Below, piece after piece: positions 37,042 to 47,761 of a DNA stretch of 64,000 nt. How positions within the stretch are numbered: the first letter of the stretch is position 1; every line of letters starts with the position of its first letter. The position numbers and the translations under genes are program-made. The DNA comes from Shinella zoogloeoides (GTDB lineage Bacteria; Pseudomonadota; Alphaproteobacteria; Rhizobiales; Rhizobiaceae), in NCBI RefSeq assembly GCF_022682305.1, contig NZ_CP093528.1:1625501-1689500 (forward strand), written 5' to 3'. Under the pieces are notes generated by a model. The model ran no database searches and was not told the DNA's origin. It saw only the letters and a program-made list of their open reading frames with translations.

Positions 37042-39492
37042 ATGGCCGAGGGGAAGATCGCGGAGCGCGAGGAGGCGCCCGAAGCCTATGGCTGGCGGGC
37101 AACGGTCGAACATGGCGGCGCACCGCCGGTGTCCTTGCCGCCGTCGCCTCGAAGAACATGGTCCGCCCGACTGTCGCGTATGGTCGCCCGGCTCGGCAGT
37201 CGGCTGCCGGAGCGGCGGACACTTGCTCCCGACTTTGCGCAGGAGCGGGCGCATGGGCATTTCTTCCTGTTCGTTCCCGTCTTCCTTGGAGTGGGGGCGG
37301 CACTCTGGTTTGCCATCGCGTCCGACCCGTCGCCCCTCATGCTGGGACTGCTCGCCTTCGCGACATTCTGGCCTGCCTGGCGGTTGCGTCACCGGGAAGA
37401 CTGGACTGCGCTGGCCGCGGGCGGCGTGTTCCTGATCCCCGTCGGCATGTTGCTGGCGGCGGCCGAGAGCCAGCGACTCGATACGGTCATCCTCGATGCG
37501 CCGGTAACGACGGAGATCGCCGGCCGGGTTCTGTCGCGGGAAAGCGACGAAAGAGGCGCCATCCGCTATCGTATCGCGCTTGAGACGACGCGCGACCCCG
37601 CATTGAAGCGCATGCCGGAGACCGTGACGCTGCTTGCCCGAAGCCGGCACCCCTCTGTTCCCATCGGCGGCGGGATCAAGGGACGGGCGCGGCTCAATCC
37701 GCCCTCGGGGCCGGCACTGGCAGGTCTCAACGATTTCGCCTTCGACGCCTATTTCGCCGGTAATGGCGCGGTCGGTTACTTCTACAGCAAGCCGGAAACT
37801 TTTCCGGTCGCTCAGGCGCGCATGACCGACCGGATACGGCAGGAGATCGCCACCTGGCGAAACAACCTTACCGAGCATATTCGAGGCCGCATCGGCGGCG
37901 ATGCCGGCGCGATCGCCGCCGCCCTTGTGACGGCTGAACAGCGCGCCATCGATCCCGAAACAGTGGAGGCCCTAAGGCAGGCCGGGCTTGCCCATGTCCT
38001 CGCCATTTCGGGTCTCAACATGGTGCTGGCCGCCGGCACGTTCCTGGTCGGCGCGCGCGTGCTCATGGCCGCGATCCCCGGCTTCGCCGAGCGTTACCCC
38101 GTAAGGAAGATCGCCGCCGCCGGCGCGCTGGTCATGGTCACGCTCTATATCCTTGTCTCGGGCGGCGCGATCTCGGCAGTGCGGTCCTGGATCATGATCT
38201 GCGTGATGCTCGTCGCCGTGCTCGCCGGCCGCTCCGCCATCAGCCTGCGCAATGTGGCGATCTCCGCGATCCTCATTCTGGCGGCCACGCCGTCGGCCGT
38301 CACCAATCCCGGGTTTCAGATGTCCTATGCGGCGACGCTCGGCCTAGTCGCCGGCTATGCGGCCTGGCGGGAGAGGCCGGTTCGGCGGGAGAGCCGGGGA
38401 GGGCCGCTGCGGCTTTTCGGTGGTTCGCTCGGGCGCCTCTTCGGCGGGCTTCTCCTATCGTCGCTGATCGGCGGCTTTGCGACGCTGATCTATTCCATCG
38501 GCCACTTCCATCGTATCCCGGCCTATGGCCTCGCCGGCAACCTGTTCGCCATGCCGGTCATCAGCACGATCGTGATGCCCTTCGGCCTCATCGCCGTGCT
38601 GCTGATGCCCTTCGGCCTGGATGCGGTCCCGTTCGCCATCATGGGAAAAGGCATCGAGTGGATGATTGCCCTGTCGAACTGGGTTGCCGGCTGGAAGGGG
38701 GAGGTCGTCACCGGCCGAATTCCACCGCTCGCCTTCCTGCTCATCGGCGTGGGCGGTGGTCTCGTCTGCATCCTGCGCACACGCCTGCGCCATGTCGGCG
38801 CGCTGCTTGTCCTGTCGGGTATCGGCGTCGCCTTTTCGCCCGGCGGCCGCCCCGCGCCGGAAGTCCTGGTCTCGGAGGACGGCCGCCTTGTCGCCATCCT
38901 GTCCGGGGAGGCAACGGCGACGAACCGGGTCCGGCCACCGGGCTTCATCTACGATCAATGGCGGCGTGCGCTCCGGCTCGGCGATCTGGTCAAGCCGGAC
39001 ATGCGCAAGACGGCGGGACTGACGCTGGAGACCGAGGTGAAAGCGGAGGGGCGGGAACAGCCTCGCCGCAAGGCGGATCGGCAAAAGGCAAAAGCCGCGC
39101 TGGCCGGCGCAATCGATGCCTCGAAGAAGACGGGCCGCTTCGTCTGCGAAGCAAAGGCCTTCTGCGCCGCCGTCTCGCCCAGCGGCTGGCGGATCGTCAC
39201 GATCGAGGACACCGCTTTCCTCGGCGTTGCCTGCGACGGGTCGGATCTCGTCGTCGTACCCTTCGCCCTGCGGCTCGATACCTGCCGCTCCGGTGCGCGA
39301 CTTATGACCGCCCGGCACTTGCGGCGTAGCGGCGCAATGGAAATCCAGCCTGCCGAAGGAGAAGCGTCTTCCGCGCTCTCCAACGCCGAATTCACGGCCG
39401 CGGTCGGGACGCTCAGCCGCCCATGGTCACGACACCGCACCTACGACTGGCGCAAGGCAACCTTCGAGCCGGAAGCGGATGATCAATTGTAG
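37042..39492 (+). CDS. comEC: ComEC/Rec2-family DNA uptake channel protein
   Basis: An 816-residue inner-membrane protein. A basic N-terminal tail precedes a DUF4131 region with several helices (about 75-270), then the Competence core (about 275-560) with [22 protein letters not shown] and [17 protein letters not shown]. It would pass single-stranded DNA into the cell. The C-terminal part lacks the metal ligands of the beta-lactamase-like nuclease domain of Bacillus ComEC, as in many alphaproteobacteria. The 3' end overlaps the lexA stop by 10 bases, tail to tail. Confidence 0.92.
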   Translation: MAEGKIAEREEAPEAYGWRATVEHGGAPPVSLPPSPRRTWSARLSRMVARLGSRLPERRTLAPDFAQERAHGHFFLFVPVFLGVGAALWFAIASDPSPLMLGLLAFATFWPAWRLRHREDWTALAAGGVFLIPVGMLLAAAESQRLDTVILDAPVTTEIAGRVLSRESDERGAIRYRIALETTRDPALKRMPETVTLLARSRHPSVPIGGGIKGRARLNPPSGPALAGLNDFAFDAYFAGNGAVGYFYSKPETFPVAQARMTDRIRQEIATWRNNLTEHIRGRIGGDAGAIAAALVTAEQRAIDPETVEALRQAGLAHVLAISGLNMVLAAGTFLVGARVLMAAIPGFAERYPVRKIAAAGALVMVTLYILVSGGAISAVRSWIMICVMLVAVLAGRSAISLRNVAISAILILAATPSAVTNPGFQMSYAATLGLVAGYAAWRERPVRRESRGGPLRLFGGSLGRLFGGLLLSSLIGGFATLIYSIGHFHRIPAYGLAGNLFAMPVISTIVMPFGLIAVLLMPFGLDAVPFAIMGKGIEWMIALSNWVAGWKGEVVTGRIPPLAFLLIGVGGGLVCILRTRLRHVGALLVLSGIGVAFSPGGRPAPEVLVSEDGRLVAILSGEATATNRVRPPGFIYDQWRRALRLGDLVKPDMRKTAGLTLETEVKAEGREQPRRKADRQKAKAALAGAIDASKKTGRFVCEAKAFCAAVSPSGWRIVTIEDTAFLGVACDGSDLVVVPFALRLDTCRSGARLMTARHLRRSGAMEIQPAEGEASSALSNAEFTAAVGTLSRPWSRHRTYDWRKATFEPEADDQL

Positions 39493-40205
39493 CGGCGGAT
39501 GAGGCCGACGAGCTTGCCCTGGATCTTCACACGGTCGGGGCCGAAGATACGGGTCTCATAAGCCGGGTTGGCGGCTTCCAGGGCAATGGAGGCACCCTTG
39601 CGGCGGAAACGCTTCAGGGTCGCCTCCTCGTCATCGACGAGCGCCACGATGATTTCGCCCGGATTGGCGCTGCTTGCATTGCGGATGATCACCGTGTCGC
39701 CATCGAGAATGCCGGCCTCGATCATCGAGTCGCCCTTGACCTCCAGCGCATAATGCTCGCCGCTGCCGATCATCTCGGCCGGCACGGTGATGTCGTGGGT
39801 GTTGTTCTGGATGGCAGAGATCGGCACGCCGGCGGCGATGCGTCCCATGACGGGAACGGAGACGGAAGAAGAAATCTCCGCCGGGGCCGTGCGCTGCGCG
39901 GGAGCGGCCGGCGGGGCGGCCTGCTTGCCACGGCTGCCCTCGATGACGGACGGCGAGAAGCCACGGCGAGGCTGCAGGCTCGGCGAATAGGCATCGGGAA
40001 GCTTGATCACCTCCAGCGCGCGCGCCCTGTTGGGCAGGCGGCGGATGAAGCCGCGCTCCTCCAGCGCCGTGATAAGGCGATGGATACCGGATTTGGAGGC
40101 GAGATCGAGGGCATCCTTCATCTCGTCGAAGGAGGGCGGAATGCCGGATTCCTTCATACGCTCATGAATGAACAGCAGGAGTTCCTGTTGTTTGCGCGTC
40201 AGCAT
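39483..40205 (-). CDS. lexA: SOS repressor LexA
   Basis: A 240-residue repressor-protease. The N-terminal winged helix (about 1-65) includes [25 protein letters not shown]. The self-cleavage site is A125-G126 in GRIAAGVPI, and the catalytic dyad is S160 (GDSMIEAG) and K198 (ATLKRF). Two GTTC repeats in its upstream region match the alphaproteobacterial LexA operator, so it is autoregulated. It lies downstream of moeA on the same strand, a conserved rhizobial order. Confidence 0.97.
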   Translation of the reverse strand: MLTRKQQELLLFIHERMKESGIPPSFDEMKDALDLASKSGIHRLITALEERGFIRRLPNRARALEVIKLPDAYSPSLQPRRGFSPSVIEGSRGKQAAPPAAPAQRTAPAEISSSVSVPVMGRIAAGVPISAIQNNTHDITVPAEMIGSGEHYALEVKGDSMIEAGILDGDTVIIRNASSANPGEIIVALVDDEEATLKRFRRKGASIALEAANPAYETRIFGPDRVKIQGKLVGLIRRYN

Positions 40206-40253
40206 GGCCTCTCCACCGAGAATCGTGAAACAAATCCAGAACAGACACTATCT

Positions 40254-40268
40254 GTTCCATATGTGTTC
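40254..40268. promoter_or_regulatory. LexA (SOS) box of lexA
   Basis: GTTC-CATATGT-GTTC is an exact match to the direct-repeat LexA operator GTTC-N7-GTTC of alphaproteobacteria. It lies 49 bases before the lexA start. A further GAAC at 40239-40242 forms an inverted pair with the first GTTC, so extended or dual binding is possible. Confidence 0.88.
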
Positions 40269-40298
40269 CGCAAGGGGCTGCTGATACAATAATGTTTC

Positions 40299-41522
40299 TC
40301 AGGGTGCGGGTTCGCGCAGAAGCAGAACCTTGCACGGCGCTCCCACGGCCATGGCCGGAGCCTGGGGCGGCCGGACCAGCAGGCCTTCCGCTTCCGCGAA
40401 GGTCTTCATCATCGAGGAATCCTGCTTGCCGAAGGGGGTGACGAGCAGTTCGCCGGCGGGGCCGCGAGCCAGGCGGGCGCGGACATAGTCCTGCCGGTGG
40501 TCGTTTTCCTTGACCGGCACCGCCGTGACGGCGTCCCGCAGGCGGGTTTTCGGCGGCAGATGCGCAAGACGGCGGACGAGGGGTTCGAGGAACAGCAACG
40601 AGCAGACGAGACTGGAGACGGGGTTGCCGGGCAAGCCGACGACTTGGATCTCGCCGAGGCGGCCGACCATCAGCGGCTTTCCGGGACGCATGGCGATGCG
40701 CCAGAAGTCGAGCTCCATGCCGGCTTCGCCAAGCACTGGCTGGACAAGGTCGAAATCGCCGACGGATGCGCCGCCGAGCGTCACCAGCACATCGATGTCG
40801 AGGGAAAGGGCATTCCGCACCGCTTCGAGAATTGCCTGCTTGTCGTCACGGACGATGCCGAGATCAACGATCTCCGCGCCGGCGCTGCGGGCGATGGCGG
40901 CGACGCCATAGGTGTTGGATGCGATGATCTGGCTTGCACCCGGCGACGTGCCCGGCGGTACCAGCTCGTCGCCGGTCGCCAGAAGGGCGACGCGGGGACG
41001 GGTATATACGGTCAGCTCCGCATGGTTCATCGCGGCAGCGACGGTGAGGCGGCCCGGATCGAGCATGTCGCCGGCCTTGAGGACGATTTCTCCTTCGGAG
41101 AAATCCTGGCCACGGGGGCGGATATGGCGGCCCTTCGGGGTGAGGAAGGTCGTGCGGATGCGGCCGTCCTCCAGCACCTCGGCATCTTCCTGCAAAAGCA
41201 CGGTATCGGCGAAGGCGGGGAGCGGCGCACCGGTGAAGATGCGCACGGCCTCGCCCGGACCCGCAGAGCCTTCGAAGGCGTGGCCGGCCGCGGAGGTGCC
41301 GACGACCTTGAGGACGGCGCCGAGCACGGCGATGTCCGCATGGCGCAGGGCGTAGCCGTCCATCGCGGAATTGTCGAAGGGCGGCTGGGTAAGGCGGGCG
41401 GCTACATCCTCCGCAAGCACGCGGCCCTCCGCCTCATGAAGCGGGACCTTTTCCGTCCGTCGCACCGGCCTTGCCGCGGAAAGCAGGCGTTCAAGGGCAT
41501 CGGCAACGGGCAGAAGGGCCAT
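40299..41522 (-). CDS. moeA: Molybdopterin molybdotransferase MoeA
   Basis: A 407-residue enzyme inserting molybdate into adenylylated molybdopterin. Domain features include PPFDNSAMDGYALRHAD near the N-terminus, the RIFTGAPLP segment, RPRVALLATGDELVPPG and the MoaB/Mog-like domain VTLGGASVGDFDLV, then RPGKPLMVGRLG and GLPGNPVSS. The length and order match full MoeA. Its start overlaps the moaC stop by one base, so cofactor genes are coupled. Confidence 0.96.
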   Translation of the reverse strand: MALLPVADALERLLSAARPVRRTEKVPLHEAEGRVLAEDVAARLTQPPFDNSAMDGYALRHADIAVLGAVLKVVGTSAAGHAFEGSAGPGEAVRIFTGAPLPAFADTVLLQEDAEVLEDGRIRTTFLTPKGRHIRPRGQDFSEGEIVLKAGDMLDPGRLTVAAAMNHAELTVYTRPRVALLATGDELVPPGTSPGASQIIASNTYGVAAIARSAGAEIVDLGIVRDDKQAILEAVRNALSLDIDVLVTLGGASVGDFDLVQPVLGEAGMELDFWRIAMRPGKPLMVGRLGEIQVVGLPGNPVSSLVCSLLFLEPLVRRLAHLPPKTRLRDAVTAVPVKENDHRQDYVRARLARGPAGELLVTPFGKQDSSMMKTFAEAEGLLVRPPQAPAMAVGAPCKVLLLREPAP

Positions 41523-42004
41523 CAGGCGTCTCCGCGTTTGTAGTCACCGGAACGGCCGCCGGACTTTTCGCGCAGCCGCACGCCGCCGATCTCCATCTCG
41601 CGGTCGGCGGCCTTGGCCATGTCGTAGATTGTGAGGCAGGCAACGCTGACGGCCGTCAGCGCCTCCATCTCGACGCCGGTGCGGCCGGTAAGTTTTGCCA
41701 TCGCCTCGACGCGCAGGCCCGGAAGGGCGAGATCCTCGCGGATTTCCACCGCCACCTTGGTCAGCATCAGCGGGTGGCAGAGCGGGATGAGGCTGGAGGT
41801 CTGCTTGGCGGCCATGATGCCGGCAAGGCGCGCCGTGCCGATCACGTCGCCTTTCTTGGCGTCGCCCTTAAGAATGAGGTCGAGCGTCGCAGGCGCCATG
41901 CGGATGAAGGCCTCGGCGACAGCGATGCGCACCGTTTCGCCCTTGTCGCCGACATCCACCATGTTGGCTTCGCCGGAGGCGTCGATATGCGTGAGCTTCG
42001 TCAT
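41522..42004 (-). CDS. moaC: Cyclic pyranopterin monophosphate synthase MoaC
   Basis: A 160-residue enzyme converting 3',8-cyclo-dihydro-GTP to cyclic pyranopterin monophosphate. The hallmark segments are [27 protein letters not shown] and [23 protein letters not shown], the last including the catalytic acidic residues and lysine. It is packed between trpC (four-base overlap) and moeA (one-base overlap). No MoaA or MoaE lies nearby, so the rest of the pathway is elsewhere. Confidence 0.97.
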   Translation of the reverse strand: MTKLTHIDASGEANMVDVGDKGETVRIAVAEAFIRMAPATLDLILKGDAKKGDVIGTARLAGIMAAKQTSSLIPLCHPLMLTKVAVEIREDLALPGLRVEAMAKLTGRTGVEMEALTAVSVACLTIYDMAKAADREMEIGGVRLREKSGGRSGDYKRGDA

Positions 42005-42816
42005 TCGGCGGCCAGCATGCCGGCATTGCCGGTCAGGAGTTCGCGCGTTGCGGCCGCCACGTCTTCCTTGCGCATCAGGCTTTCGCCGACGAGGAAGGTG
42101 GAGATGCCGACCTTGCCGAGGCGCTGGCAGTCGGCATGGGTGAAGATGCCGCTTTCGCCGACGAGCAGCCGGTCTTCCGGCACCATGCCGGCGAGCTTCT
42201 CCGAAACCGCAAGATCGACTTCGAAGGTGCGCAGGTTCCGGTTGTTGACGCCGACAAGCTTGGACTTCAGCTTGAGCGCGCGCTCCATTTCGGGTTCGTC
42301 GTGCACTTCGATCAGCACGTCCATGCCGAGCGAGAAGGCGGCGTCTTCCAGCATTTTCGCGGCATCGTCGCTAAGCGAGGCCATGATCAGGAGAATGCAG
42401 TCCGCACCCCAGGCGCGGGCTTCCAGCACCTGGTAGCTGTCGAACATGAAGTCCTTGCGCAGCGCCGGCAACGCGCAGGCGCCGCGTGCGGCGGTCAGGA
42501 ATTCCGGCGCGCCCTGGAAGCTCGGCGTGTCCGTCAGCACGGAAAGGCAGGCCGCTCCGCCGGCCTCATAGGCTTTCGCGAGGGCCGGCGGATCGAAATC
42601 CGGGCGGATGAGGCCCTTGGAGGGGCTTGCCTTCTTGATCTCGGCGATGAGACCGAAGCGGCCTTCGGCCTTCCTGTCCTTCAGGCTCGCGAAGAAGCCG
42701 CGCGGCGGCTCCTGATCACGGATGCGCGCGCGAAGCTCGGCGGGGGCGACGCGCGCCTTGGCGGCGGCGATCTCTTCCAGCTTGTAGGCTTCGATCTTCT
42801 TCAGAATGTCGGTCAT
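42001..42816 (-). CDS. trpC: Indole-3-glycerol phosphate synthase
   Basis: A 271-residue TIM-barrel enzyme of tryptophan synthesis. Catalytic segments are [29 protein letters not shown] (lysine in LRKDF), [22 protein letters not shown] and [15 protein letters not shown] seven bases before the ATG at 42816 makes it a better start than the TTG at 42822. The gene follows trpD after eight bases and overlaps moaC by four, so tryptophan and molybdopterin genes share a transcript, as in other rhizobia. Confidence 0.97.
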   Translation of the reverse strand: MTDILKKIEAYKLEEIAAAKARVAPAELRARIRDQEPPRGFFASLKDRKAEGRFGLIAEIKKASPSKGLIRPDFDPPALAKAYEAGGAACLSVLTDTPSFQGAPEFLTAARGACALPALRKDFMFDSYQVLEARAWGADCILLIMASLSDDAAKMLEDAAFSLGMDVLIEVHDEPEMERALKLKSKLVGVNNRNLRTFEVDLAVSEKLAGMVPEDRLLVGESGIFTHADCQRLGKVGISTFLVGESLMRKEDVAAATRELLTGNAGMLAAE

Positions 42817-42824
42817 GGCCAATC

Positions 42825-43847
42825 CTAGTCCGTCCCGCCCTCGTTGGAAACCGCAACGAGGCGTTCCAGCGCGGCGCGGGCGCGACCGCTTTCGAGGGAT
42901 TCGCTCGCAAGCCTCATGCCGTCGCCGAGCGTCTCAGCCTTGCCGGCGATGACGAGCGATGCGGCGGCGTTCGCCAGCGAGATATCGCGATACGGCATAT
43001 GCGCGCCGCCGAGCACGGAAAGCAGAGCGGCCGCATTGTGCGCGCCGTCGCCGCCACGCAGGTCATCGAGCTTCACTTGCGGCAGGCCGAAATCGGCGGG
43101 CGTCAGCTCGAAGGTGCGGATCTTGCCGTTCTCCAGCGCCGCGACCTGCGTTACGCCGGTCGTGGTGACCTCGTCGAGGCCTTCACCATGCACGACCCAG
43201 ATGCTTTCCGAGCCGAGGTCGCGCATCACCTCGGCGATCGGCACCAGCCATTGCGGCGAGAAGACGCCGAGGAGCTGGCGCTTGACACCGCCGGGATTGG
43301 AGAGCGGGCCGAGCAAGTTGAAGATCGTGCGCGTGCCCAGTTCGACGCGCGACGGGCCGACATGCTTCATGGCGGGGTGATGCAACTGCGCGAACATGAA
43401 GCCGAGGCCGGCATCGTGCACGCAACGGGCGATATCGGCCGGGCCGATATCGAGCTTGACACCAAGGCAGGAGAGGGCGTCCGCCGTACCCGACTTGGAG
43501 CTGAGCGCCCGGTTGCCGTGCTTGGCGACGGGAACGCCGGCGCCCGCGACGATGATCGCCGCGAGCGTCGAAATGTTGTAGGTGCCCGCGCCGTCGCCGC
43601 CCGTGCCGACGATGTCCATGGCGTCTGCCGGCACGTTTACCGGCAGCATGCGGGCACGCATGGAGCCGACGGCGCCGTAGATCTCGTCCACGGTTTCGCC
43701 GCGCACGCGCAGGGCCATCAGGAAGCCGCCGATCTGCGAGGGCGTGGCGGCGCCCGACATGATGATCTCGAACGCGCCGCGCGCATCCTCGCGGTCGAGC
43801 GCGTTGCCGGCGGCGACCTTGGCGATATAGGGTTTCAGGTCGGACAT
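42825..43847 (-). CDS. trpD: Anthranilate phosphoribosyltransferase
   Basis: A 340-residue enzyme joining anthranilate to PRPP. The PRPP-binding motif [18 protein letters not shown], the [18 protein letters not shown] segment and [30 protein letters not shown] are all present, which is the complete set for TrpD. It starts 15 bases after the PpiD-like gene and is followed closely by trpC. There is no trpE/G fusion here; in rhizobia trpE(G) is located elsewhere. Confidence 0.97.
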   Translation of the reverse strand: MSDLKPYIAKVAAGNALDREDARGAFEIIMSGAATPSQIGGFLMALRVRGETVDEIYGAVGSMRARMLPVNVPADAMDIVGTGGDGAGTYNISTLAAIIVAGAGVPVAKHGNRALSSKSGTADALSCLGVKLDIGPADIARCVHDAGLGFMFAQLHHPAMKHVGPSRVELGTRTIFNLLGPLSNPGGVKRQLLGVFSPQWLVPIAEVMRDLGSESIWVVHGEGLDEVTTTGVTQVAALENGKIRTFELTPADFGLPQVKLDDLRGGDGAHNAAALLSVLGGAHMPYRDISLANAAASLVIAGKAETLGDGMRLASESLESGRARAALERLVAVSNEGGTD

Positions 43848-43862
43848 GCGGCTCCCTTTCCC

Positions 43863-45749
43863 TTACCGCGCGAGGCTCTGTTCGGCGAGCGCACGGTTGA
43901 TGGAGACACCGTAGGCCGACTGGAGCGAGCTGACCATCTGGTCGAGGATGTCATCGCCGCTGGTGCGCGCGACGGCCTGGATCTGCTGCTCGTCGTTGGT
44001 CAGCGCGTCGGTCGCCGCATCGTTGACCTCGGTCACCTTCAGGAGGATCTGGCCTTCGCCGTCGACACCGGGCGTGCTGGCAACATGGCCGAGCGGGCCG
44101 GCGAAGGCGGCAGCCACGGCGGCCGGGCCGAGGACCGGATCTTCGGCGCCGCGGTGCAGGCCCGTCTTGTTCTCGACCGCCATGCCGAGTTCGCCGGCGA
44201 TCGCGGCGAGGTCGCCGCCCTTGCGCACGCGCTCCGCCAGCTCTTCCGCCTTCTTGGCGAGCGCCTGACGCTGCTGTTCGGCGGTCCAGTCCGCGACGAC
44301 GCGGTCGCGAACTTCATCGAGCGTGCGGTCGCGATCCGGGATCACGTCGAGCACCTCGTACCAGGCATAGCCCTCGCGGCCGACATTGAGCGGCTGCGTT
44401 TCCATGCCGACATCTGTCTTGAACACTTCGCCGAGCAGCGCTGCCTCTTCCGGCAGGCCGGCGACTTCCTCGCCCTTCTGGTCGTTGCCCTGCGCATCGA
44501 TCGCCTCGACGGTCACGGCCTTCAGATTGTTCTTGGCCGCAGCTTCGACGAGAGTGAGGCCTTCGGCGCGGCTGTCCTCGATGCGGTCGTGCACGGCGAG
44601 GATGCCGTCGGCAGCCTCCGCGAGCGCCAGTTCGTTGCGCAGTTCTTCCTTGACCTCGTCGAAGGTCTTCAGGACTTCCGGGCGGATGTTCGTCACGCGC
44701 AGGATGATCGGGCCGAAGGTGCCGTCGATGACCGGCGTCGTGCCGCCGTTCTCCGCGACCGCGAAGGCGGGTTCGGCCAGTTTCTGGTCCGGAACGTTGG
44801 CCTTGGTGAAATCGCCGAGCAGGACGTCGGCTGCCGTCTTGCCCTGTTCGGCGACGATGGCGTCGAAGGTCGTGCCTGCGGCAAGCTTGGCCGCAGCGGC
44901 ATCGGCGCTGGCGCGATCCTTGAAGGTCAGTTGCTCGATGGTGCGCAGCGCCGGCGTGCGATACTTTTCCTTGTTCTTCTCGTAATCGGCCTGAAGCGCC
45001 TCGTCGGTGATGGCCGAGGCGTCCATGATGTCCTTCGGCTCCAGCGAGATATAGACGAACTTGCGATATTCGGGCGCGCGGTATTTCGCCTTGTTCTGTT
45101 CGAACCAGGGCGCGAGCACATCGTCGGCCGGTGCCTTGACGGGGTCGATATTGGCATTGCTGAGCAGCAGGAAGTCGATGCTGCGCGCCTCGTTGCGATA
45201 CTGGCGCAGCGCATCCGTCAGCACATCGGGTGCCTTGTAGCCGTCCGAGATGGCTTCGACGACCTGCGTGCGGATCGCGACCTGGCTGCGGTTGCTGATA
45301 TAGTCGCTCTCGCGCAGGCCCGCATTGCGCAGGATCGCCGAGAAGGCGGCGCGGTCGAACTGGCCGCCGGCGCCGTGGAAGGCCGGATCGTCGGCGATCA
45401 ACTGGGCGAGGCGGCCTTCGGAAAGACCGAGATTCATGTCGCGCGAAAGCTGGTCGAGCGCAGCGCCCGCGACGAGTTCGGCGAAGACCTGGTTCTCGAT
45501 GCCGAAGGCGCGGGCCTGCTCGGCGTTCAGCCGCATGCCGAGGCGCTGCGACATGGCGCCGACCTGGCGCTCATAGGCAAGACGGAAGTCCGTCGGCGAT
45601 ACCTTGACGTCGCCGACCGTGACGACGGCGCTCGACGTGCCGGTGACAAGAGAACTCGAAACGCCCCAGACAGCGAAGGAACCGACCAGTACGATCAGCA
45701 GGGCTTTTGCCACCCAGGTCTGGGAAGCGCGTCTCAGGGCGTCGAGCAT
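43863..45749 (-). CDS. PpiD-like membrane-anchored peptidyl-prolyl isomerase/foldase
   Basis: A 628-residue protein with a single N-terminal transmembrane anchor (about 15-35, ALLIVLVGSFAVWGV) and a long periplasmic part. A SurA-N-like chaperone domain (about 36-250) is followed by one PPIC/parvulin region (about 265-360) and a second alpha-rich segment. This is the PpiD arrangement, assisting folding of secreted and outer-membrane proteins. The parvulin domain looks degenerate, as is common in PpiD. It is upstream of trpD with only 15 bases between. Confidence 0.9.
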   Translation of the reverse strand: MLDALRRASQTWVAKALLIVLVGSFAVWGVSSSLVTGTSSAVVTVGDVKVSPTDFRLAYERQVGAMSQRLGMRLNAEQARAFGIENQVFAELVAGAALDQLSRDMNLGLSEGRLAQLIADDPAFHGAGGQFDRAAFSAILRNAGLRESDYISNRSQVAIRTQVVEAISDGYKAPDVLTDALRQYRNEARSIDFLLLSNANIDPVKAPADDVLAPWFEQNKAKYRAPEYRKFVYISLEPKDIMDASAITDEALQADYEKNKEKYRTPALRTIEQLTFKDRASADAAAAKLAAGTTFDAIVAEQGKTAADVLLGDFTKANVPDQKLAEPAFAVAENGGTTPVIDGTFGPIILRVTNIRPEVLKTFDEVKEELRNELALAEAADGILAVHDRIEDSRAEGLTLVEAAAKNNLKAVTVEAIDAQGNDQKGEEVAGLPEEAALLGEVFKTDVGMETQPLNVGREGYAWYEVLDVIPDRDRTLDEVRDRVVADWTAEQQRQALAKKAEELAERVRKGGDLAAIAGELGMAVENKTGLHRGAEDPVLGPAAVAAAFAGPLGHVASTPGVDGEGQILLKVTEVNDAATDALTNDEQQIQAVARTSGDDILDQMVSSLQSAYGVSINRALAEQSLAR

Positions 45750-45886
45750 CGTCTAAATTTCCTCATATACGCGGTCATGCGGCCGGAGATCGTCTCTTAA
45801 CGGAAAGTTTGCGGGAATAGAAGTCCGCAGCATGCCTGTGGCGCCCGGCGGGAGCGGGGCATGGCGCAAACGCGTTGCCCAAGGTC

Positions 45887-45912
45887 AATTTCTTTTGCCG
45901 GCAAAAGAAATT
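45887..45912. promoter_or_regulatory. Perfect 26-bp AT-rich palindrome in the ppiD/nptA divergent region
   Basis: AATTTCTTTTGCC is followed immediately by its exact reverse complement, with no spacer. The next bases are TTTTA on the plus strand. It lies about 138 bases from the ppiD-like start and 120 from the transporter start. The symmetry suggests a dimeric regulator site; a short hairpin ending an unseen small RNA is the alternative. Confidence 0.55.
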
Positions 45913-46031
45913 TTTATGAAATTATTGGCAGAATCCGGCCCTATTCCGCTGTCACAATTTGAAAATCCGTGATCGGATGCAGGATTACCCCGGTGAGTCT
46001 GTCGCCGGCCGTCGCGCAGGGAGATAAAGAG

Positions 46032-47681
46032 GTGGAATCCACGGTCGTCATGATCAACCTTTTCGGCGCGGTGGCGCTGCTCCTGTTCGGCCTCGCGCAG
46101 GTGAAGGACGGCATGACGCGGGCCTTCGGGGTGAAGCTGCGCTCCGGGCTGGCGCTCGGAACGCGCGGTCCCTTCCGCTCCTTCTTCGGCGGCTTCGTTG
46201 CAACCGTCGCCCTGCAAAGCTCGACCGCCACGGCGCTGATGATCGCCTCCTTCGTGGAAAAGAACCTCGTCAGGGCGCGGATGGCGCAGATCGTGCTGCT
46301 CGGCGCCAATGTCGGCACCGCCGTCACCGCCTGGCTGGTGGCAACGGGCATCGAATCGGTCTCGCCCCTGATCATTCTCGTCGGCGTCGTCCTCTACAAG
46401 TCGAGCAGTTCGACCGCCCGGCAGGGTCTTGGCTCCGCGCTCGTCGGCATCGGCCTCATGCTCCTGTCCCTGCATCTGCTGAGCCTCGCCACGGAGCCGA
46501 TGCGCCAGTCCCCGGCGCTCGCCGCCTTCCTGAAGCTGCTCGACGGTGCATGGCCGGCCGCGCTCGCCTTCTCGACGGTTCTCGCCATCATCTCCTCTTC
46601 CAGCCTCGCGGTCGTCGTGCTGATCCTCTCGCTGGCGGGTATGGGCATCCTCTCACCTGCATTGACCGTCATCCTCGTGCTCGGCGCCAATCTCGGCGGC
46701 GCCGTGCCGCCTGTCATCGCCACGGCGAAGGCGGCGGCATCCGCGCGGCGCGTGACGCTCGGCAATCTCCTGGTGCGCGGTATAGGCTGCCTCGCCGTCC
46801 TGCCGTTCGCCGGGCAGGTCGCCGAGCTGCTGGCGCTGTTGCCCATCCCGGCCGCAAAGCTGCCGGTCGATGTGCACCTTGCCTTCAACCTCGTCGTGGC
46901 GCTGGTGATGTGGCCGCTGTCCGGCGCGCTGTCGCGGCTCATGGAAAAACTGGTGCCGGAAGAAAAGCAGCCGGAGACCGGCCCGAAATATCTCGACGAT
47001 TCGGCGCTTGCCAGCCCCGTCGTCGCGCTGTCCGGCGCGACGCGCGAGGTGCTGCGTGTCGGCGATCTCATCGAGGCCATGCTGATCCGCACCATGCGGG
47101 CCTTCAACGACAACAACCTGTCGCCGCTTGCCGATATCGGCGAGTTGGAACGCCAGGTCGACGCCTTGCAGCAGGAGGTGAAGATCTACCTCTCGCGCCT
47201 TGGACGGCAGGGCGTCACCGGCGAATGCGCCGCCCGCTCCATCGTCATCATCGACTATGCCATCAATCTCGAGCATGTCGGCGACATCATCGAGAAGGGC
47301 CTTCAGGAGCAGGTGCGCAAGAAGATCGTCAACGGCCTGAAATTCTCCGAGGACGGCTACAAGGAACTCGCCAACCTCTTCAACCTGACCATCGAGAACC
47401 TGCGCATCGCCCAGACCATTTTCGTGACCCGCGATTCCGGCCTTGCCCGCCAGCTCATGGAGGTGAAGGTGGATGTGCGGCGCATGGAGAAGCAGTCGTC
47501 GGAACGCCATCTGGAGCGCCTGCGCGATGGCCGGCTGGACAGCCTCCAGACCAGCTCGCTGCATCTCGACATGCTGCGCGACCTCAAGCGCGTCAACGCC
47601 CATCTCGTCTCCGTCGCCTATCCGATCCTCGACGAAAACGGCCTTCTCACCGAAAGCCGCCTGCGCAGCAACGCGAACTGA
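46032..47681 (+). CDS. Na/Pi-cotransporter II family protein with PhoU-like C-terminal domain
   Basis: A 549-residue protein. The N-terminal 330 residues hold two inverted repeats of the NptA/SLC34 type, each with its serine-rich motif (VALQSSTATALM and AIISSSSLAVVV). The C-terminal 200 residues form a helical PhoU-like domain with INLEHVGDIIEKGL. It probably moves phosphate with sodium. I prefer GTG at 46032, because AGGGAG stands 8 bases ahead and the membrane domain follows at once; the first in-frame ATG is at 45969. Confidence 0.9.
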   Translation: MESTVVMINLFGAVALLLFGLAQVKDGMTRAFGVKLRSGLALGTRGPFRSFFGGFVATVALQSSTATALMIASFVEKNLVRARMAQIVLLGANVGTAVTAWLVATGIESVSPLIILVGVVLYKSSSSTARQGLGSALVGIGLMLLSLHLLSLATEPMRQSPALAAFLKLLDGAWPAALAFSTVLAIISSSSLAVVVLILSLAGMGILSPALTVILVLGANLGGAVPPVIATAKAAASARRVTLGNLLVRGIGCLAVLPFAGQVAELLALLPIPAAKLPVDVHLAFNLVVALVMWPLSGALSRLMEKLVPEEKQPETGPKYLDDSALASPVVALSGATREVLRVGDLIEAMLIRTMRAFNDNNLSPLADIGELERQVDALQQEVKIYLSRLGRQGVTGECAARSIVIIDYAINLEHVGDIIEKGLQEQVRKKIVNGLKFSEDGYKELANLFNLTIENLRIAQTIFVTRDSGLARQLMEVKVDVRRMEKQSSERHLERLRDGRLDSLQTSSLHLDMLRDLKRVNAHLVSVAYPILDENGLLTESRLRSNAN

Positions 47682-47761
47682 GGCATGAAGAAATCCCTTT
47701 GTCTCTTTCCATGGCTTTTTGCTAAGGAACGGCGAGAAAGACCGACGTACGAGGGATTCCC

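Noticed and set aside
42999..45800. Plus-strand ORF of 933 residues opposite trpD and the PpiD-like gene
   Set aside because: It is antisense to two well-supported genes; the composition (rich in Arg, Gly, Asp, His) is typical of shadow frames in GC-rich DNA.
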